36,647 nucleotides of DNA from CAXBCP01 sp963974055 (GCA_963974055.1 CAXBCP010000042.1:1-36647); one strand, 5' to 3'; counted from the first letter of the stretch, positions 13,620 to 21,733 are shown. The notes: generated by a model from the letters alone, not told the origin. Numbers and translations are program-made.

Positions 13620-14860
13620 AGCAGCTCGCGTCCTTTGACATCCTTGAGGGCGTTGCCGTCCTTTATGCCGGCACGCGTGAAGTACCCGGCCGCTTTCTTG
13701 GCTTCCATTTCGACCTGCGCGTCTTCGGGGATCAGTTCGTCGGGCAGGTCGATGCGCTCGCCGATCTCGATTCCCTGGCCGGCGAGGGCGTCGTGTTTCA
13801 TGTCGCTCATCGACGCGAACCGGTCGAGACGGGTGATTCCGAGCCAGTGGAAGATGTCGGGCATCAGTTCCTGGAAACGGGCGTCCTGGACGCCGGCGAC
13901 GCATTCCGTGCGTTCGAAATAGCGCGCCGCATTGTCGCCCTCTTCCTGGCGCTTGCGGGCATTGTAGACCAGGAATTTCGTGACCTCGCCCAGCGCCCGG
14001 CCTTCCTTGCGGTTATAGACGACCAGCCCGTTGCCGCCCTGTTGCGCCATCTCCACGCAGATTTCGATGCCGTGGGTCAGGTAGGGGCGGCAGGTGCAGA
14101 TGTCCGAGCCGAACACGTCCGAGCCGTTGCATTCGTCATGCACGCGGCAGGCGAGGGGTACCGACCGGTCCGGGATCGTTGCCGGGTCGCCGAAAATATA
14201 GGCCGACAGGCCGCCGATCGGCGGCAGGAACACGTCGAGGTCGTTCCGGGTGACAAGTTCCGGAAACATCCCGCCGGTATAGGTGAACAGCGACCGGCGG
14301 AGGGTCGCGGTGGAGCATCCCAGCCGCTCCGCCATGCCGGGCAGGTGCCAGACCGGATCGACGGCGATCTTGGTGACATGGACGTCGCCGTTTTCAAGCA
14401 GGATCCTGCCGTCGGCTTTGAGCCGGCCGAGGGCGATCGCTTCGCGCAGTTCGAGCATCGACAGCCGCGCCTGGGTGACGGCGATGGTCGGGCGGATATC
14501 GATGCCGGCGGCGAGCTGATCGCCGAAATATTCCGTCACCAGGTGGCCGAACGGGTCCAGCGACACGATTTTGCCGGGCGCGGACCATTGTGGATGCGGG
14601 CCGATCGCGGCGACGGGGGCGGTATTGTGGAGGTCGGGTTTGAAATCCGCCTTCAGCCTGCCGGCGGCGACGGAGGCCGCGAGGTAGACGGAATAGCTGC
14701 CCGAATGGGTGCCGATCGTGTTTCGCGCGGCGGTATCGGTAACGGTGCCGATGATCGGTCCGCGTATGGCAGGGTCGTCCGCGCCCCAGTTTATGGCTGA
14801 GGCGTGTTTCCCCCCGCGCGTCGGGTGAGAAGTCAGTACGATGTGTTCCGGAGTGCTCAT
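13616..14860 (-). CDS. URC1, GTP cyclohydrolase II-like uracil-catabolism enzyme
   Basis: A 414-aa protein of the URC1 type: a long N-terminal region, then a GTP cyclohydrolase II-like domain. The GCH II zinc ligands are conserved as Cys244, Cys255 and Cys257 (spaced C-x10-C-x-C), and the YNRKEGRALG segment (from Tyr282) matches the RibA active-site stretch. The usual later NNPKK motif reads SMSDMKH, a visible departure from riboflavin-pathway enzymes. URC1 is required for uracil catabolism and is thought to open the pyrimidine ring of a uracil nucleotide rather than act on GTP. ATG 14860 has AGAAG 7 nt upstream; an in-frame ATG at 14905 is less well supported. It is first in the run URC1-URC4-upp. 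No ribB or other riboflavin gene is nearby. Confidence 0.88.
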   Translation of the reverse strand: MSTPEHIVLTSHPTRGGKHASAINWGADDPAIRGPIIGTVTDTAARNTIGTHSGSYSVYLAASVAAGRLKADFKPDLHNTAPVAAIGPHPQWSAPGKIVSLDPFGHLVTEYFGDQLAAGIDIRPTIAVTQARLSMLELREAIALGRLKADGRILLENGDVHVTKIAVDPVWHLPGMAERLGCSTATLRRSLFTYTGGMFPELVTRNDLDVFLPPIGGLSAYIFGDPATIPDRSVPLACRVHDECNGSDVFGSDICTCRPYLTHGIEICVEMAQQGGNGLVVYNRKEGRALGEVTKFLVYNARKRQEEGDNAARYFERTECVAGVQDARFQELMPDIFHWLGITRLDRFASMSDMKHDALAGQGIEIGERIDLPDELIPEDAQVEMEAKKAAGYFTRAGIKDGNALKDVKGRELL

Positions 14861-14983
14861 GGCGATTCTTCTAAAATGCGCAACAAGCGATTTAAAGTAC
14901 GCCAAAGGTGGTTACAGGTCTATTAAAATTATGTGACCCGTATATTTTATTTTCTTCAGATTTTCGGTGGACTTCAGGTCAAT

Positions 14984-14993
14984 ATTGATCAAT
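14984..14993. promoter_or_regulatory. candidate operator palindrome between URC and LLM genes
   Basis: The perfect 10-bp palindrome ATTGATCAAT lies in an AT-rich 257-bp divergent region between URC1 (-) and the first LLM gene (+). The region is much richer in AT than its surroundings, as expected for a regulated bidirectional promoter. The regulator is not known and none is encoded next to it. Confidence 0.3.
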
Positions 14994-15059
14994 TAAACGG
15001 CACCATGCCTTTTTTATTTGCATAAATTGTTGCGTGCCCTCCGGGTGTCCGCAACGGTT

Positions 15060-15085
15060 TTGTTCCGCACCGATCGCGTTATAAT
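15060..15085 (+). promoter_or_regulatory. candidate promoter of the LLM gene pair
   Basis: A perfect TATAAT (15080-15085) lies 32 bp before the first LLM start codon. The best upstream -35-like match is weak (TTGTTC or TTTTGT around 15058-15065, with short spacing), so only the -10 is convincing. Confidence 0.35.
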
Positions 15086-15117
15086 CGATAGCAAGCTTTT
15101 CAATTGGGGAAACGACC

Positions 15118-16287
15118 ATGCAGTGTTTTCTGTTCCATCTTATGCCCTATGCCTGTCTCGATCTCGATTACGACAAGCAGTACAAGGCGTCCTGGGTGGT
15201 GTATCCCAATTCGAACTTCGATCCGAAGATGGGCAACTACCTGTACAACACCTATCTCGACGAACTGGAGATGGGCGAAGAGCTCGGCTTCGACGGGTTG
15301 TGCGTGAACGAACATCACCAGAATGCCTATGGCCTGATGCCGTCGCCGATCGTCCCGGCCTCGGCGCTGGCGCGGCGGACATCGAAGGTGAAGATCGCGG
15401 TGCTCGGCAATGCGTTCGGCATCCGCGAACACCCCCTGACCCTGGCGGAAGAACACGCCATGATCGACTGCATCACCGGCGGGCGGCTGATCAGCGGCAT
15501 GGTCCGCGGCATCGGCGCCGAATACTATTCCATGGGCGCCAACCCGGCGGTCAGCCACGAGCGGTTCCACGAAGCCCATGATCTGGTGATCCGCGCCTGG
15601 ACCGAGGAAGGCCCGTTCGCGTTCGAAGGAAAGCATTTCCACTTCGAATACGTGAATGTCTGGCCGCGCCCGTTCCAGAAGCCGCACCCGCCGATCTGGT
15701 GCCCGTCCCAGGGCTCGCTGGAGACCATCGAATGGGCGGCGCATCCGGACCACAAATACACCTATCTTCAGACCTACAGCCCGTTCGAGGCGGTGAAGAA
15801 ATTCCTGCACATGTACCGCGACATCGCGCGCGACATGTACGGGTACGAAGCGCAGGATTCCCAGGTCGGCTGGGCGGCGCCGATCTATGTCGGCGAAACC
15901 GACGAAAAGGCCATCGAGGAGGCGCGGCCGCACATGGAAGCGTTCTTCAACAAATTCCTGCGGATGACCCCCGAAATGCTGCTGCCGCCGGGCTATCTCA
16001 GCCTGCGGTCGTACAAGAACGTCATGAAGCACAAGGGCGCGCTGTCCAAAACGCGCACGATCGAAGAACTGATCGAAAGCGGTATCATCCTGTGCGGCAG
16101 CCCCGATACGGTGCGCAAGCGGCTCGAATACTGCCAGCGCGAGGCCGGCGTCGGCCATTTCCTCGGTATGTTCCAGGTCGCGTCCATGCCGCACGACATG
16201 ACGGTCGCCAGCATGAAGCGCTTCTCGGAGCATGTCATGCCCGCGGCGAAGCAGTTCGGCACCGGCGAAAAAGTCGCCGCCGAATAG
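15118..16287 (+). CDS. LLM class flavin-dependent oxidoreductase (tandem copy 1)
   Basis: A 389-aa luciferase-like monooxygenase family protein, a TIM-barrel flavoenzyme that would use reduced flavin and O2 or F420/FMN. Family features are GFDGLCVNEHHQ near residue 60, LGNAFGIREHPLTLAEE, and ITGGRLISGMVRGIGAEY. The ATG is preceded by GGGGAAACG. It is a tandem paralogue of the next gene, with long identical blocks such as AEEHAMIDCITGGRLISG and MGANPAVSHERFHEAHDL. It diverges from the URC operon. Its N-terminus does not resemble RutA, so I do not assign a pyrimidine oxygenase role. The substrate is unknown; related annotations cover alkanal, limonene and other monooxygenases. Confidence 0.87.
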   Translation: MQCFLFHLMPYACLDLDYDKQYKASWVVYPNSNFDPKMGNYLYNTYLDELEMGEELGFDGLCVNEHHQNAYGLMPSPIVPASALARRTSKVKIAVLGNAFGIREHPLTLAEEHAMIDCITGGRLISGMVRGIGAEYYSMGANPAVSHERFHEAHDLVIRAWTEEGPFAFEGKHFHFEYVNVWPRPFQKPHPPIWCPSQGSLETIEWAAHPDHKYTYLQTYSPFEAVKKFLHMYRDIARDMYGYEAQDSQVGWAAPIYVGETDEKAIEEARPHMEAFFNKFLRMTPEMLLPPGYLSLRSYKNVMKHKGALSKTRTIEELIESGIILCGSPDTVRKRLEYCQREAGVGHFLGMFQVASMPHDMTVASMKRFSEHVMPAAKQFGTGEKVAAE

Positions 16288-16338
16288 AATGCCGGAACAG
16301 ACCACTGCAACGGACCGGATGACGAACGGGAGCCACCG

Positions 16339-17535
16339 ATGAAAGTCTTTCTCTTTCACCTTATGCCCTATGCCTGTATCGACCCCGATTACGACAAGGA
16401 ATACGACACCTGCTGGGTGACCTATCCGAACAGCAATTTCGACCCCGTCAAGGGGCACGAATTGTACAACCGCTATCTGGACGAGCTCGAATATGCCGAG
16501 GAACTGGGCTTCGACGGCGTCTGCGTGAACGAACACCACCAGAACGCCTACGGGCTGATGCCGTCGCCGGTCGTCATGGCCGCGGCGCTGGCGCGCCAGA
16601 CCGAACGGGTGAAGATCGCCATTCTCGGCAATGCGTTCGGCATTCGCGACCATCCCCAGACGCTGGCGGAAGAACACGCCATGATCGACTGCATCACCGG
16701 CGGGCGGCTGATCAGCGGCATGGTGCGGGGACTGGGCTGCGAATATTACTCCATGGGCGCCAACCCGGCGGTCAGCCACGAACGGTTCCACGAAGCGCAC
16801 GATCTGGTGATCCGCGCCTGGACCGAGGAAGGTCCGTTCGCGTTCGAGGGCAAGCATTACCAGTTCGAATACGTGAATACCTGGCCGCGTCCGTTCCAGG
16901 CGCCGCACCCGCCGATCTGGGTGCCGAGCCAGGGATCGACCGAGACCATCGAATGGGCGGCCCATCCCGACCGCAAATACACCTATCTTCAGACCTATTC
17001 GCCGTTCCAGAACGTTGTGCGGTTCCATAACGCCTATCGCCAGGTCGCGCACGATCACGGCTATACCGCGACATCCGAACAGCTCGGCTGGGCGGCGCCG
17101 ATCTATGTCGGCGAAACCGACCAGCAGGCCATCGACGAGGCGCGTCCCCATGTGGAGCTGTTCTTCAACAAGCTGCTGCGCTACCCGGCAACGATGCTGC
17201 TGCCGCCCGGCTACATGTCGATCGAATCCTACAAGCGGGTCCTGAAAACCAAGTCGAGCCTGCTATCGAGCCTGTCGATCGAAACGCTGATGGAGCGCGA
17301 CGTGGTGATTGTCGGCAGCGCCGACACGGTGCGCGAAAAGCTCGCCGCCTGCCATGACAAGGTCGGGCTCGGCTATTTCCTCGGCATGTTCCAGATCGGC
17401 AGCATGCCGCACGACCTGACCGTCGCGTCGATGGACCGGTTCGCGAAGGACGTGATGCCGGCCGCGATGGCGCTGGAAGGCACCGGACAGTGGGAGCCCA
17501 ACCAGCAACCGGTGCCGACCCAGGCGGCGGAATAA
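16339..17535 (+). CDS. LLM class flavin-dependent oxidoreductase (tandem copy 2)
   Basis: A 398-aa luciferase-like monooxygenase, colinear with the preceding paralogue throughout. It shares the VNEHHQNAYGLMPSP and EEHAMIDCITGGRLISG blocks; differences concentrate in the last third and in an extra Gln/Pro/Ala tail. GGGAG lies before the ATG, 51 bp after the upstream stop, and a strong terminator follows at 17558, so the two genes form a bicistronic unit. Two-copy LLM pairs could form a heteromer, as LuxA/LuxB do, or act on different substrates; the near-equal conservation of active-site blocks in both favours two active subunits. Which of these holds cannot be read from the sequence. Confidence 0.87.
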   Translation: MKVFLFHLMPYACIDPDYDKEYDTCWVTYPNSNFDPVKGHELYNRYLDELEYAEELGFDGVCVNEHHQNAYGLMPSPVVMAAALARQTERVKIAILGNAFGIRDHPQTLAEEHAMIDCITGGRLISGMVRGLGCEYYSMGANPAVSHERFHEAHDLVIRAWTEEGPFAFEGKHYQFEYVNTWPRPFQAPHPPIWVPSQGSTETIEWAAHPDRKYTYLQTYSPFQNVVRFHNAYRQVAHDHGYTATSEQLGWAAPIYVGETDQQAIDEARPHVELFFNKLLRYPATMLLPPGYMSIESYKRVLKTKSSLLSSLSIETLMERDVVIVGSADTVREKLAACHDKVGLGYFLGMFQIGSMPHDLTVASMDRFAKDVMPAAMALEGTGQWEPNQQPVPTQAAE

Positions 17536-17557
17536 AGGGAAACAAGCGATAAAAAAA

Positions 17558-17583
17558 CCCCCGGGCGCGAGCCCGGGGGTTTT
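17558..17583. terminator. bidirectional intrinsic terminator
   Basis: A 9-bp GC stem, CCCCCGGGC (17558-17566) and GCCCGGGGG (17571-17579), with a GCGA tetraloop. It is flanked by seven As on the left and four Ts on the right. It lies between the convergent LLM pair and 3-hydroxybutyryl-CoA dehydrogenase genes and can serve both. Confidence 0.92.
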
Positions 17584-17606
17584 GTTCGTTCCGACGGCGG
17601 AAAACG

Positions 17607-18521
17607 TCAGCGTGTCGGCACCGGCTGGTCGCCGGAATAGTCGTAAAAGCCCTTGCCGGACTTGCGGCCGAGCCAGCCGGCCTCGACATATTTTACCAGC
17701 AGCGGGCACGGGCGGTACTTGGTGTCGGCGAGGCCGTCATACAGCACCTGCATCACCGACAGGCAGGTATCGAGGCCGATGAAATCGGCCAGTTCCAGCG
17801 GGCCCATCGGATGGTTGGCGCCGAGCTTCAGCGCGATGTCGATATCCTTCACCGAGCCGATGCCTTCATGCAGCGTGTAGACCGCTTCGTTGATCATCGG
17901 CAGCAGGATGCGGTTGACGATAAAGGCCGGGAAATCCTCGGAGATGACCGGCGTCTTGCCGAGCCGGTAGGTCAGGCCCTCGACGACCTTGTGGGTCGCG
18001 TCGTCGGTGGCGATGCCGGGGATCAGTTCGACCAGCTGCATGATCGGCACCGGGTTCATGAAATGCATGCCTATGAATTTTTCCGGGCGGTCCGTGGTCG
18101 CGCCCAGCCGGGTGATCGAAATCGACGACGTGTTGGACGCGATGATCGCATCCGGCCGCAGCGACGGCAGGACCGCCTTGTAGATTTCGCGTTTGACGGC
18201 CTCGTTCTCGGTCGCGGCCTCGATCACGATATCGCAGTCGCCGAGCGCCGCGTAATCGGTCGCGCCCGACAGGCGGTCGAGCGCGTCCTGCTTGTCGGCG
18301 GGGCTGATCTTGTCGCGCTGCACCTGGCGTTCCAGGTTCCTGTCGATATTGGCGATGGCTTTGTCGAGCTGGTCCTGGGAGATATCGTTCATCACGACAT
18401 CGATGCCGGCGACGGCGGCGACATGGGCGATGCCGGATCCCATCTGCCCGGCGCCGATGACGCCGATTTTCTTGATGCTCATCGCTTCGGGCGTTGCACC
18501 CGGATCCTGGATATCAGCCAT
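17607..18521 (-). CDS. hbd: 3-hydroxybutyryl-CoA dehydrogenase
   Basis: A 304-aa 3-hydroxyacyl-CoA dehydrogenase of the short, single-function type that interconverts acetoacetyl-CoA and 3-hydroxybutyryl-CoA with NAD(P). The N-terminal Rossmann motif is GAGQMG (23-28), followed by NTSSISIT and the catalytic GMHFMNPVP (His153); the C-terminal dimerisation domain contains ANHPMGPLELADFIGLD. I kept the ATG at 18521 because AGGAGAG lies 7 nt upstream, although an internal ATG (residue 14) sits closer to the Rossmann strand. It lies about 110 bp downstream of etfA on the same strand. The etfBA-hbd order is common in alphaproteobacteria and supports a role in fatty-acid or polyhydroxybutyrate metabolism. 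Confidence 0.93.
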   Translation of the reverse strand: MADIQDPGATPEAMSIKKIGVIGAGQMGSGIAHVAAVAGIDVVMNDISQDQLDKAIANIDRNLERQVQRDKISPADKQDALDRLSGATDYAALGDCDIVIEAATENEAVKREIYKAVLPSLRPDAIIASNTSSISITRLGATTDRPEKFIGMHFMNPVPIMQLVELIPGIATDDATHKVVEGLTYRLGKTPVISEDFPAFIVNRILLPMINEAVYTLHEGIGSVKDIDIALKLGANHPMGPLELADFIGLDTCLSVMQVLYDGLADTKYRPCPLLVKYVEAGWLGRKSGKGFYDYSGDQPVPTR

Positions 18522-18611
18522 GCGGTACTCTCCTATTGTTGTTGCACCGGCAGCGGCGCGCTTGCGCGCCGGCAGACGGAAACAAGTGATTCCCTGTCAC
18601 AATGTTATTGC

Positions 18612-18629
18612 GGCCCGGTTTTTCGGGCC
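18612..18629 (-). promoter_or_regulatory. hairpin between etfA and hbd
   Basis: GGCCCG (18612-18617) pairs with CGGGCC (18624-18629). Read on the minus strand it follows the etfA stop but lacks a downstream T-run, so it looks more like an mRNA processing or stability element, or a weak attenuator, than a full terminator. On the plus strand TTTT follows it, but there is no plus-strand gene upstream. Confidence 0.5.
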
Positions 18630-18634
18630 TTTTC

Positions 18635-19585
18635 TCAGCGGGGCTTGATACCCTGCTTTTCGAGTTCCTCGTCGAGTTCCGGGACGATCTTGAACAGGTC
18701 GCCGACAAGGCCGTAATCGGCAACCGAGAAGATCGGCGCTTCTTCGTCCTTGTTGATCGCAACGATCACCTTGGAATCCTTCATGCCCGCCAGATGCTGG
18801 ATCGCGCCGGAAATGCCGACCGCAATATACAGTTCCGGGGCGACGACCTTGCCGGTCTGGCCGACCTGGTAGTCGTTGGGCTTGTAGCCGGCATCGACCG
18901 CGGCGCGCGACGCGCCGACGGCGGCGCCCAGCTTGTCGGCCACTTTTTCGATGATCTCGAAATTCTCGCCCGATTGCAGCCCGCGCCCGCCGGAAATGAT
19001 AACCCGGGCGGCGGTCAGTTCCGGCCGCTCGGATTTCGTCAGCTCCTGGCCGACGAAGTTCGACAGGCCGGGATTTTCCGCCGCATCGATATTCTCGACC
19101 GTCGCCGATCCGCCTTCGGCCGCGGCGGCCGCGAAAGCGGTGCCGCGCACGGTGATTATTTTCACCGAATCCGACGATTGCACGGTCGCCATCGCGTTGC
19201 CGGCATAGATCGGCCGCACGAACGTGTCTTCGGACACCACTTCGACGATATCGGAAATCTGCGCGACATCCAGGAGGGCGGCGACGCGCGGCGCGATGTT
19301 CTTGCCGGACGTGTTGGACGGGAACAGGATGTGGCTGTAACCGTCGGCAATCCCGACGACCAGCGGTGCGATGGTCTCCGCGATCTGGTGGCCATAGGCG
19401 GCATCGCTGGCGGCCAGCACCTTCGTGACGCCCGCAATTTTCGACGCGGCTTCCGCGGCGGCGGTGCCGTCGCCCGCGACCAGCACATGCACGTCGTCGG
19501 AAATTGCGGCGGCGGCGGTGACGGTGTTGAGAATAATGGGAACGATTGCCGAATTATCGTGATCGGCGACGACCAGGACTGCCAT
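18635..19585 (-). CDS. etfA: electron transfer flavoprotein alpha subunit
   Basis: A 316-aa ETF alpha (FixB-like) subunit, which carries FAD and passes electrons from acyl-CoA dehydrogenases to ETF:quinone oxidoreductase. The C-terminal FAD domain is clear: ISGGRGLQSGENF, then GQTGKVVAPELYIAVGISG, AINKDEEAPIF and YGLVGD. The N-terminal domain is less conserved, as usual. Its ATG overlaps the etfB stop by one base (TGATG), the classic coupling for this heterodimer. GGGGG is available upstream of the start. No nitrogen-fixation genes are nearby, so this is the housekeeping beta-oxidation type rather than a FixAB pair. Confidence 0.95.
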   Translation of the reverse strand: MAVLVVADHDNSAIVPIILNTVTAAAAISDDVHVLVAGDGTAAAEAASKIAGVTKVLAASDAAYGHQIAETIAPLVVGIADGYSHILFPSNTSGKNIAPRVAALLDVAQISDIVEVVSEDTFVRPIYAGNAMATVQSSDSVKIITVRGTAFAAAAAEGGSATVENIDAAENPGLSNFVGQELTKSERPELTAARVIISGGRGLQSGENFEIIEKVADKLGAAVGASRAAVDAGYKPNDYQVGQTGKVVAPELYIAVGISGAIQHLAGMKDSKVIVAINKDEEAPIFSVADYGLVGDLFKIVPELDEELEKQGIKPR

Positions 19586-20334
19586 CAGATGACCCCCGCT
19601 TCGTTTTTCAGTTTATCGACCAGTTCGGCGACGCTCTCGACCTTGACCCCGCCTTCGCGCTTGGCGGGTTCCGTGACCTTCAGCGTGGTCAGCCGCGGCG
19701 CGATGTCGACCCCGAGATCGTCCGGGCTCATCTCGTCGATGGCCTTTTTCTTGGCCTTCATGATATTCGGCAGCGACGCATAGCGCGGCTCGTTCAGGCG
19801 CAGGTCGGTCGTCACGATCGCCGGCAGCTTGATGGCCAGCGTTTCCAGCCCGCCATCGACTTCGCGGGTCACGTTTGCGCCGCCATCGGCAAGTTCGATC
19901 TTCGATGCGAACGTGCCCTGGGACCAGCCCAGCAGCCCCGCCAGCATCTGGCCGGTCTGGTTGGAATCGTCGTCGATGGCCTGCTTGCCGAGGATCACCA
20001 CGTCGGGCGATTCCTTCTCGACGATCTTCGCCAGCAGCTTGGCCACCGCCAGCGGCTGCAATTCGGCGTCGGTCTTGACGTGAATGCCGCGGTCGGCGCC
20101 CATGGCAAGCGCGGTGCGGATCGTTTCCTGGCACTGCTGCACGCCCATGGACACGACGACGACCTCGGTCGCGGTGCCGGCTTCGAGCAGACGCACGGCT
20201 TCTTCGACGGCGATTTCGTCGAACGGGTTCATGGACATTTTGACATTGGCGGTCTCAACGCCGGTCTGGTCCGCCTTGACGCGAACCTTGACGTTGTAAT
20301 CGATCACCCGTTTGACGGCGACGAGCAGTTTCAT
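19585..20334 (-). CDS. etfB: electron transfer flavoprotein beta subunit
   Basis: A 249-aa ETF beta subunit, the AMP-binding partner of EtfA. Family features are MKLLVAVKRVIDYNVKVRVK at the N-terminus, NPFDEIAVEEAVRL, the VLGKQAIDDDSNQTGQMLA segment, and the recognition-loop region LPAIVTTDLRLNEPRYASLPNI (taken as two adjoining pieces). The length is normal for group I ETFs. It precedes and overlaps etfA. About 190 bp separate it from the upstream twin-transmembrane gene, and a TTGACA box in that gap suggests its own promoter. Confidence 0.95.
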   Translation of the reverse strand: MKLLVAVKRVIDYNVKVRVKADQTGVETANVKMSMNPFDEIAVEEAVRLLEAGTATEVVVVSMGVQQCQETIRTALAMGADRGIHVKTDAELQPLAVAKLLAKIVEKESPDVVILGKQAIDDDSNQTGQMLAGLLGWSQGTFASKIELADGGANVTREVDGGLETLAIKLPAIVTTDLRLNEPRYASLPNIMKAKKKAIDEMSPDDLGVDIAPRLTTLKVTEPAKREGGVKVESVAELVDKLKNEAGVI

Positions 20335-20446
20335 CGGTCAATAACTCTCATATGTGGGGGCAGCCATCGGTGTTTCGAGGGCCTTTCCGCACGCCGTTTG
20401 CTGCCGACAGGGACGCATGCGGAAAGCCGTTATCTCGCGGCTGCGA

Positions 20447-20474
20447 AAACTACCGGAGTCCCGTCGGTTGTCAA
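20447..20474 (-). promoter_or_regulatory. candidate promoter of etfBA
   Basis: A perfect TTGACA on the minus strand (20474-20469) is followed after 16 bp by TAGTTT (20452-20447), about 110 bp before the etfB start. The -10 is poor, so the call is tentative. Confidence 0.3.
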
Positions 20475-20527
20475 GTTTGGGTATCGAATTTCAGCCCGGT
20501 TTGCTGCAATTGCGAAGGGAATTGCGC

Positions 20528-20725
20528 CTATTTGGACGAAAACAGAAAGGCGAGGCCGATCAGGACCAGCGCCGCCGCCTGCATGATCACCCGCAGCCGC
20601 ATCATTCTGTTCGAATTGCGGGCATTGAATTCGCCGCCCCGGACCATGGATATCAGCCCGAAGGCAAGCGCGCCGAACGTCGCCAGCACGGCGAGGACAA
20701 TCAATACGGGCAGGAGCGATGACAT
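20528..20725 (-). CDS. twin-transmembrane protein (HIG1 domain-like)
   Basis: A 65-aa membrane protein with two hydrophobic helices (about 4-26 and 47-62) joined by a polar, basic loop containing RGGEFNARNSNRMMRLRV. This pattern matches the small HIG1/hypoxia-induced-protein family, which in alphaproteobacteria commonly sits beside etfBA and a cob(I)alamin adenosyltransferase gene; that adenosyltransferase is not present here. Eukaryotic HIG1 proteins associate with respiratory complexes; the bacterial role is not established. There is no strong ribosome site before the ATG. It is on the same strand as etfB and may be read into it. Confidence 0.8.
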   Translation of the reverse strand: MSSLLPVLIVLAVLATFGALAFGLISMVRGGEFNARNSNRMMRLRVIMQAAALVLIGLAFLFSSK

Positions 20726-20873
20726 GACGGAAATATGATACCGATTGCGGCCAAGGGCAATGCGACATTGTTACGCTGTATCCGTCGCTGTCTTCGGCGC
20801 CAGATCGCGCGGCCGGCGCCGTGTCGTGGTAAGGTCCCGTCCTGTCGCCGTATTTTCCAGCCCGGATCCCGAA

Positions 20874-21728
20874 ATGAGCCTGTTCGACCATATTGCCCGC
20901 TGCAACGCACACGATCTGTCCGGTTTTTTGCCGTTTGTGGTGGATGGACGGACGGTCGGCCATATCCGCAAACGTCACCTTGTCCACCTCGAACGCTTTC
21001 CGGACGTTTTCAGCCTGTCGGACACGGGCGTCGCACTGGCCGACCGGCTGCACGACTACGATGCGCGCAGCGCGGCAGTGGATTCGGTGATGCGCCACCT
21101 GGCGGAGACGGGCGTGATCACGGGCTGGCGGGACGAGCCGTATCCGGTCGGCGGAAAGTGGGGCGGGCCGTATGCGTTCGAGATCGAGCGCGCGGCGGCG
21201 GCGTTTCTCGGCTGCCGCGCCTATGGCGTGCACGTGAACGGGTTCGTCCGCGGCGACGCCGGCGCTAGCGACGTGAATCTGTGGGTCGCGACCCGCGCCG
21301 CAGACCGGCCGGTCTGCCCGGGCGAACTCGACAACATGATCGCGGGCGGCCAGCCGGTGGGGCTGACCCTGAAGGAAAACGTCGTCAAGGAGGCGGGGGA
21401 GGAAGCCGGCGTGCCGCCCGCCCTCGCCGGCACCGCCATTCCCGTCGGCGCGATCACCTATACGATGGAGAACGCGCTCGGGCTGAAACCGGACATGATG
21501 TTCTGCTGGGACCTCGAACTGCCGGCGGATTTCCGGCCCGTGAACACCGACGGCGAAATCGCGGAATTCCGGCTGATGCCGGCGGCGGAGGTGCTGCACA
21601 TCGTCGATACGACCGACGACTTCAAGTTCAACTGCAACCTGGTGATTATCGATTTCTGCATCCGCCACGGCGTGCTGGCGCCGGAACATCCGGATTACGA
21701 GGAAATCCTGCGGGGATTGCGGCGCTAG
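20874..21728 (+). CDS. NUDIX hydrolase with DUF4743 N-terminal domain (Tnr3-like)
   Basis: A 284-aa protein with an N-terminal DUF4743-type domain (about 1-115: VGHIRKRHL, WRDEPYPVG) and a C-terminal NUDIX domain. The NUDIX box is the variant of this subgroup, ending KEAGEEAGVP (172-181), which keeps the metal-binding glutamates. Relatives such as the yeast Tnr3 N-terminal half and plant NUDX20/24 hydrolyse damaged thiamine diphosphates, so a thiamine-damage clean-up role is a reasonable inference. ATG 20874 is chosen because the family begins at this point; the ribosome site is weak (GGAT), and an earlier in-frame ATG at 20745 overlaps the divergent promoter area. It diverges from the twin-transmembrane gene. 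Confidence 0.87.
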   Translation: MSLFDHIARCNAHDLSGFLPFVVDGRTVGHIRKRHLVHLERFPDVFSLSDTGVALADRLHDYDARSAAVDSVMRHLAETGVITGWRDEPYPVGGKWGGPYAFEIERAAAAFLGCRAYGVHVNGFVRGDAGASDVNLWVATRAADRPVCPGELDNMIAGGQPVGLTLKENVVKEAGEEAGVPPALAGTAIPVGAITYTMENALGLKPDMMFCWDLELPADFRPVNTDGEIAEFRLMPAAEVLHIVDTTDDFKFNCNLVIIDFCIRHGVLAPEHPDYEEILRGLRR

Positions 21729-21733
21729 CCGGC

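Noticed and set aside
13620..13904. A longer URC4 start at 13904
   Set aside because: It would place 95 Arg/His-rich residues in an overlapping frame of URC1; the GTG overlapping the URC1 stop gives the normal family N-terminus.
15100..17151. A 683-codon open frame on the minus strand across both LLM genes
   Set aside because: It lies antisense to two clearly conserved tandem genes. Long antisense frames are common in GC-rich DNA, and its repeated content simply mirrors the duplicated LLM sequence.
15118..17535. LLM genes as RutA-type pyrimidine oxygenases
   Set aside because: Tempting because they diverge from uracil-catabolism genes, but the N-terminal and active-site blocks do not resemble RutA, and no rutB-G genes are present.
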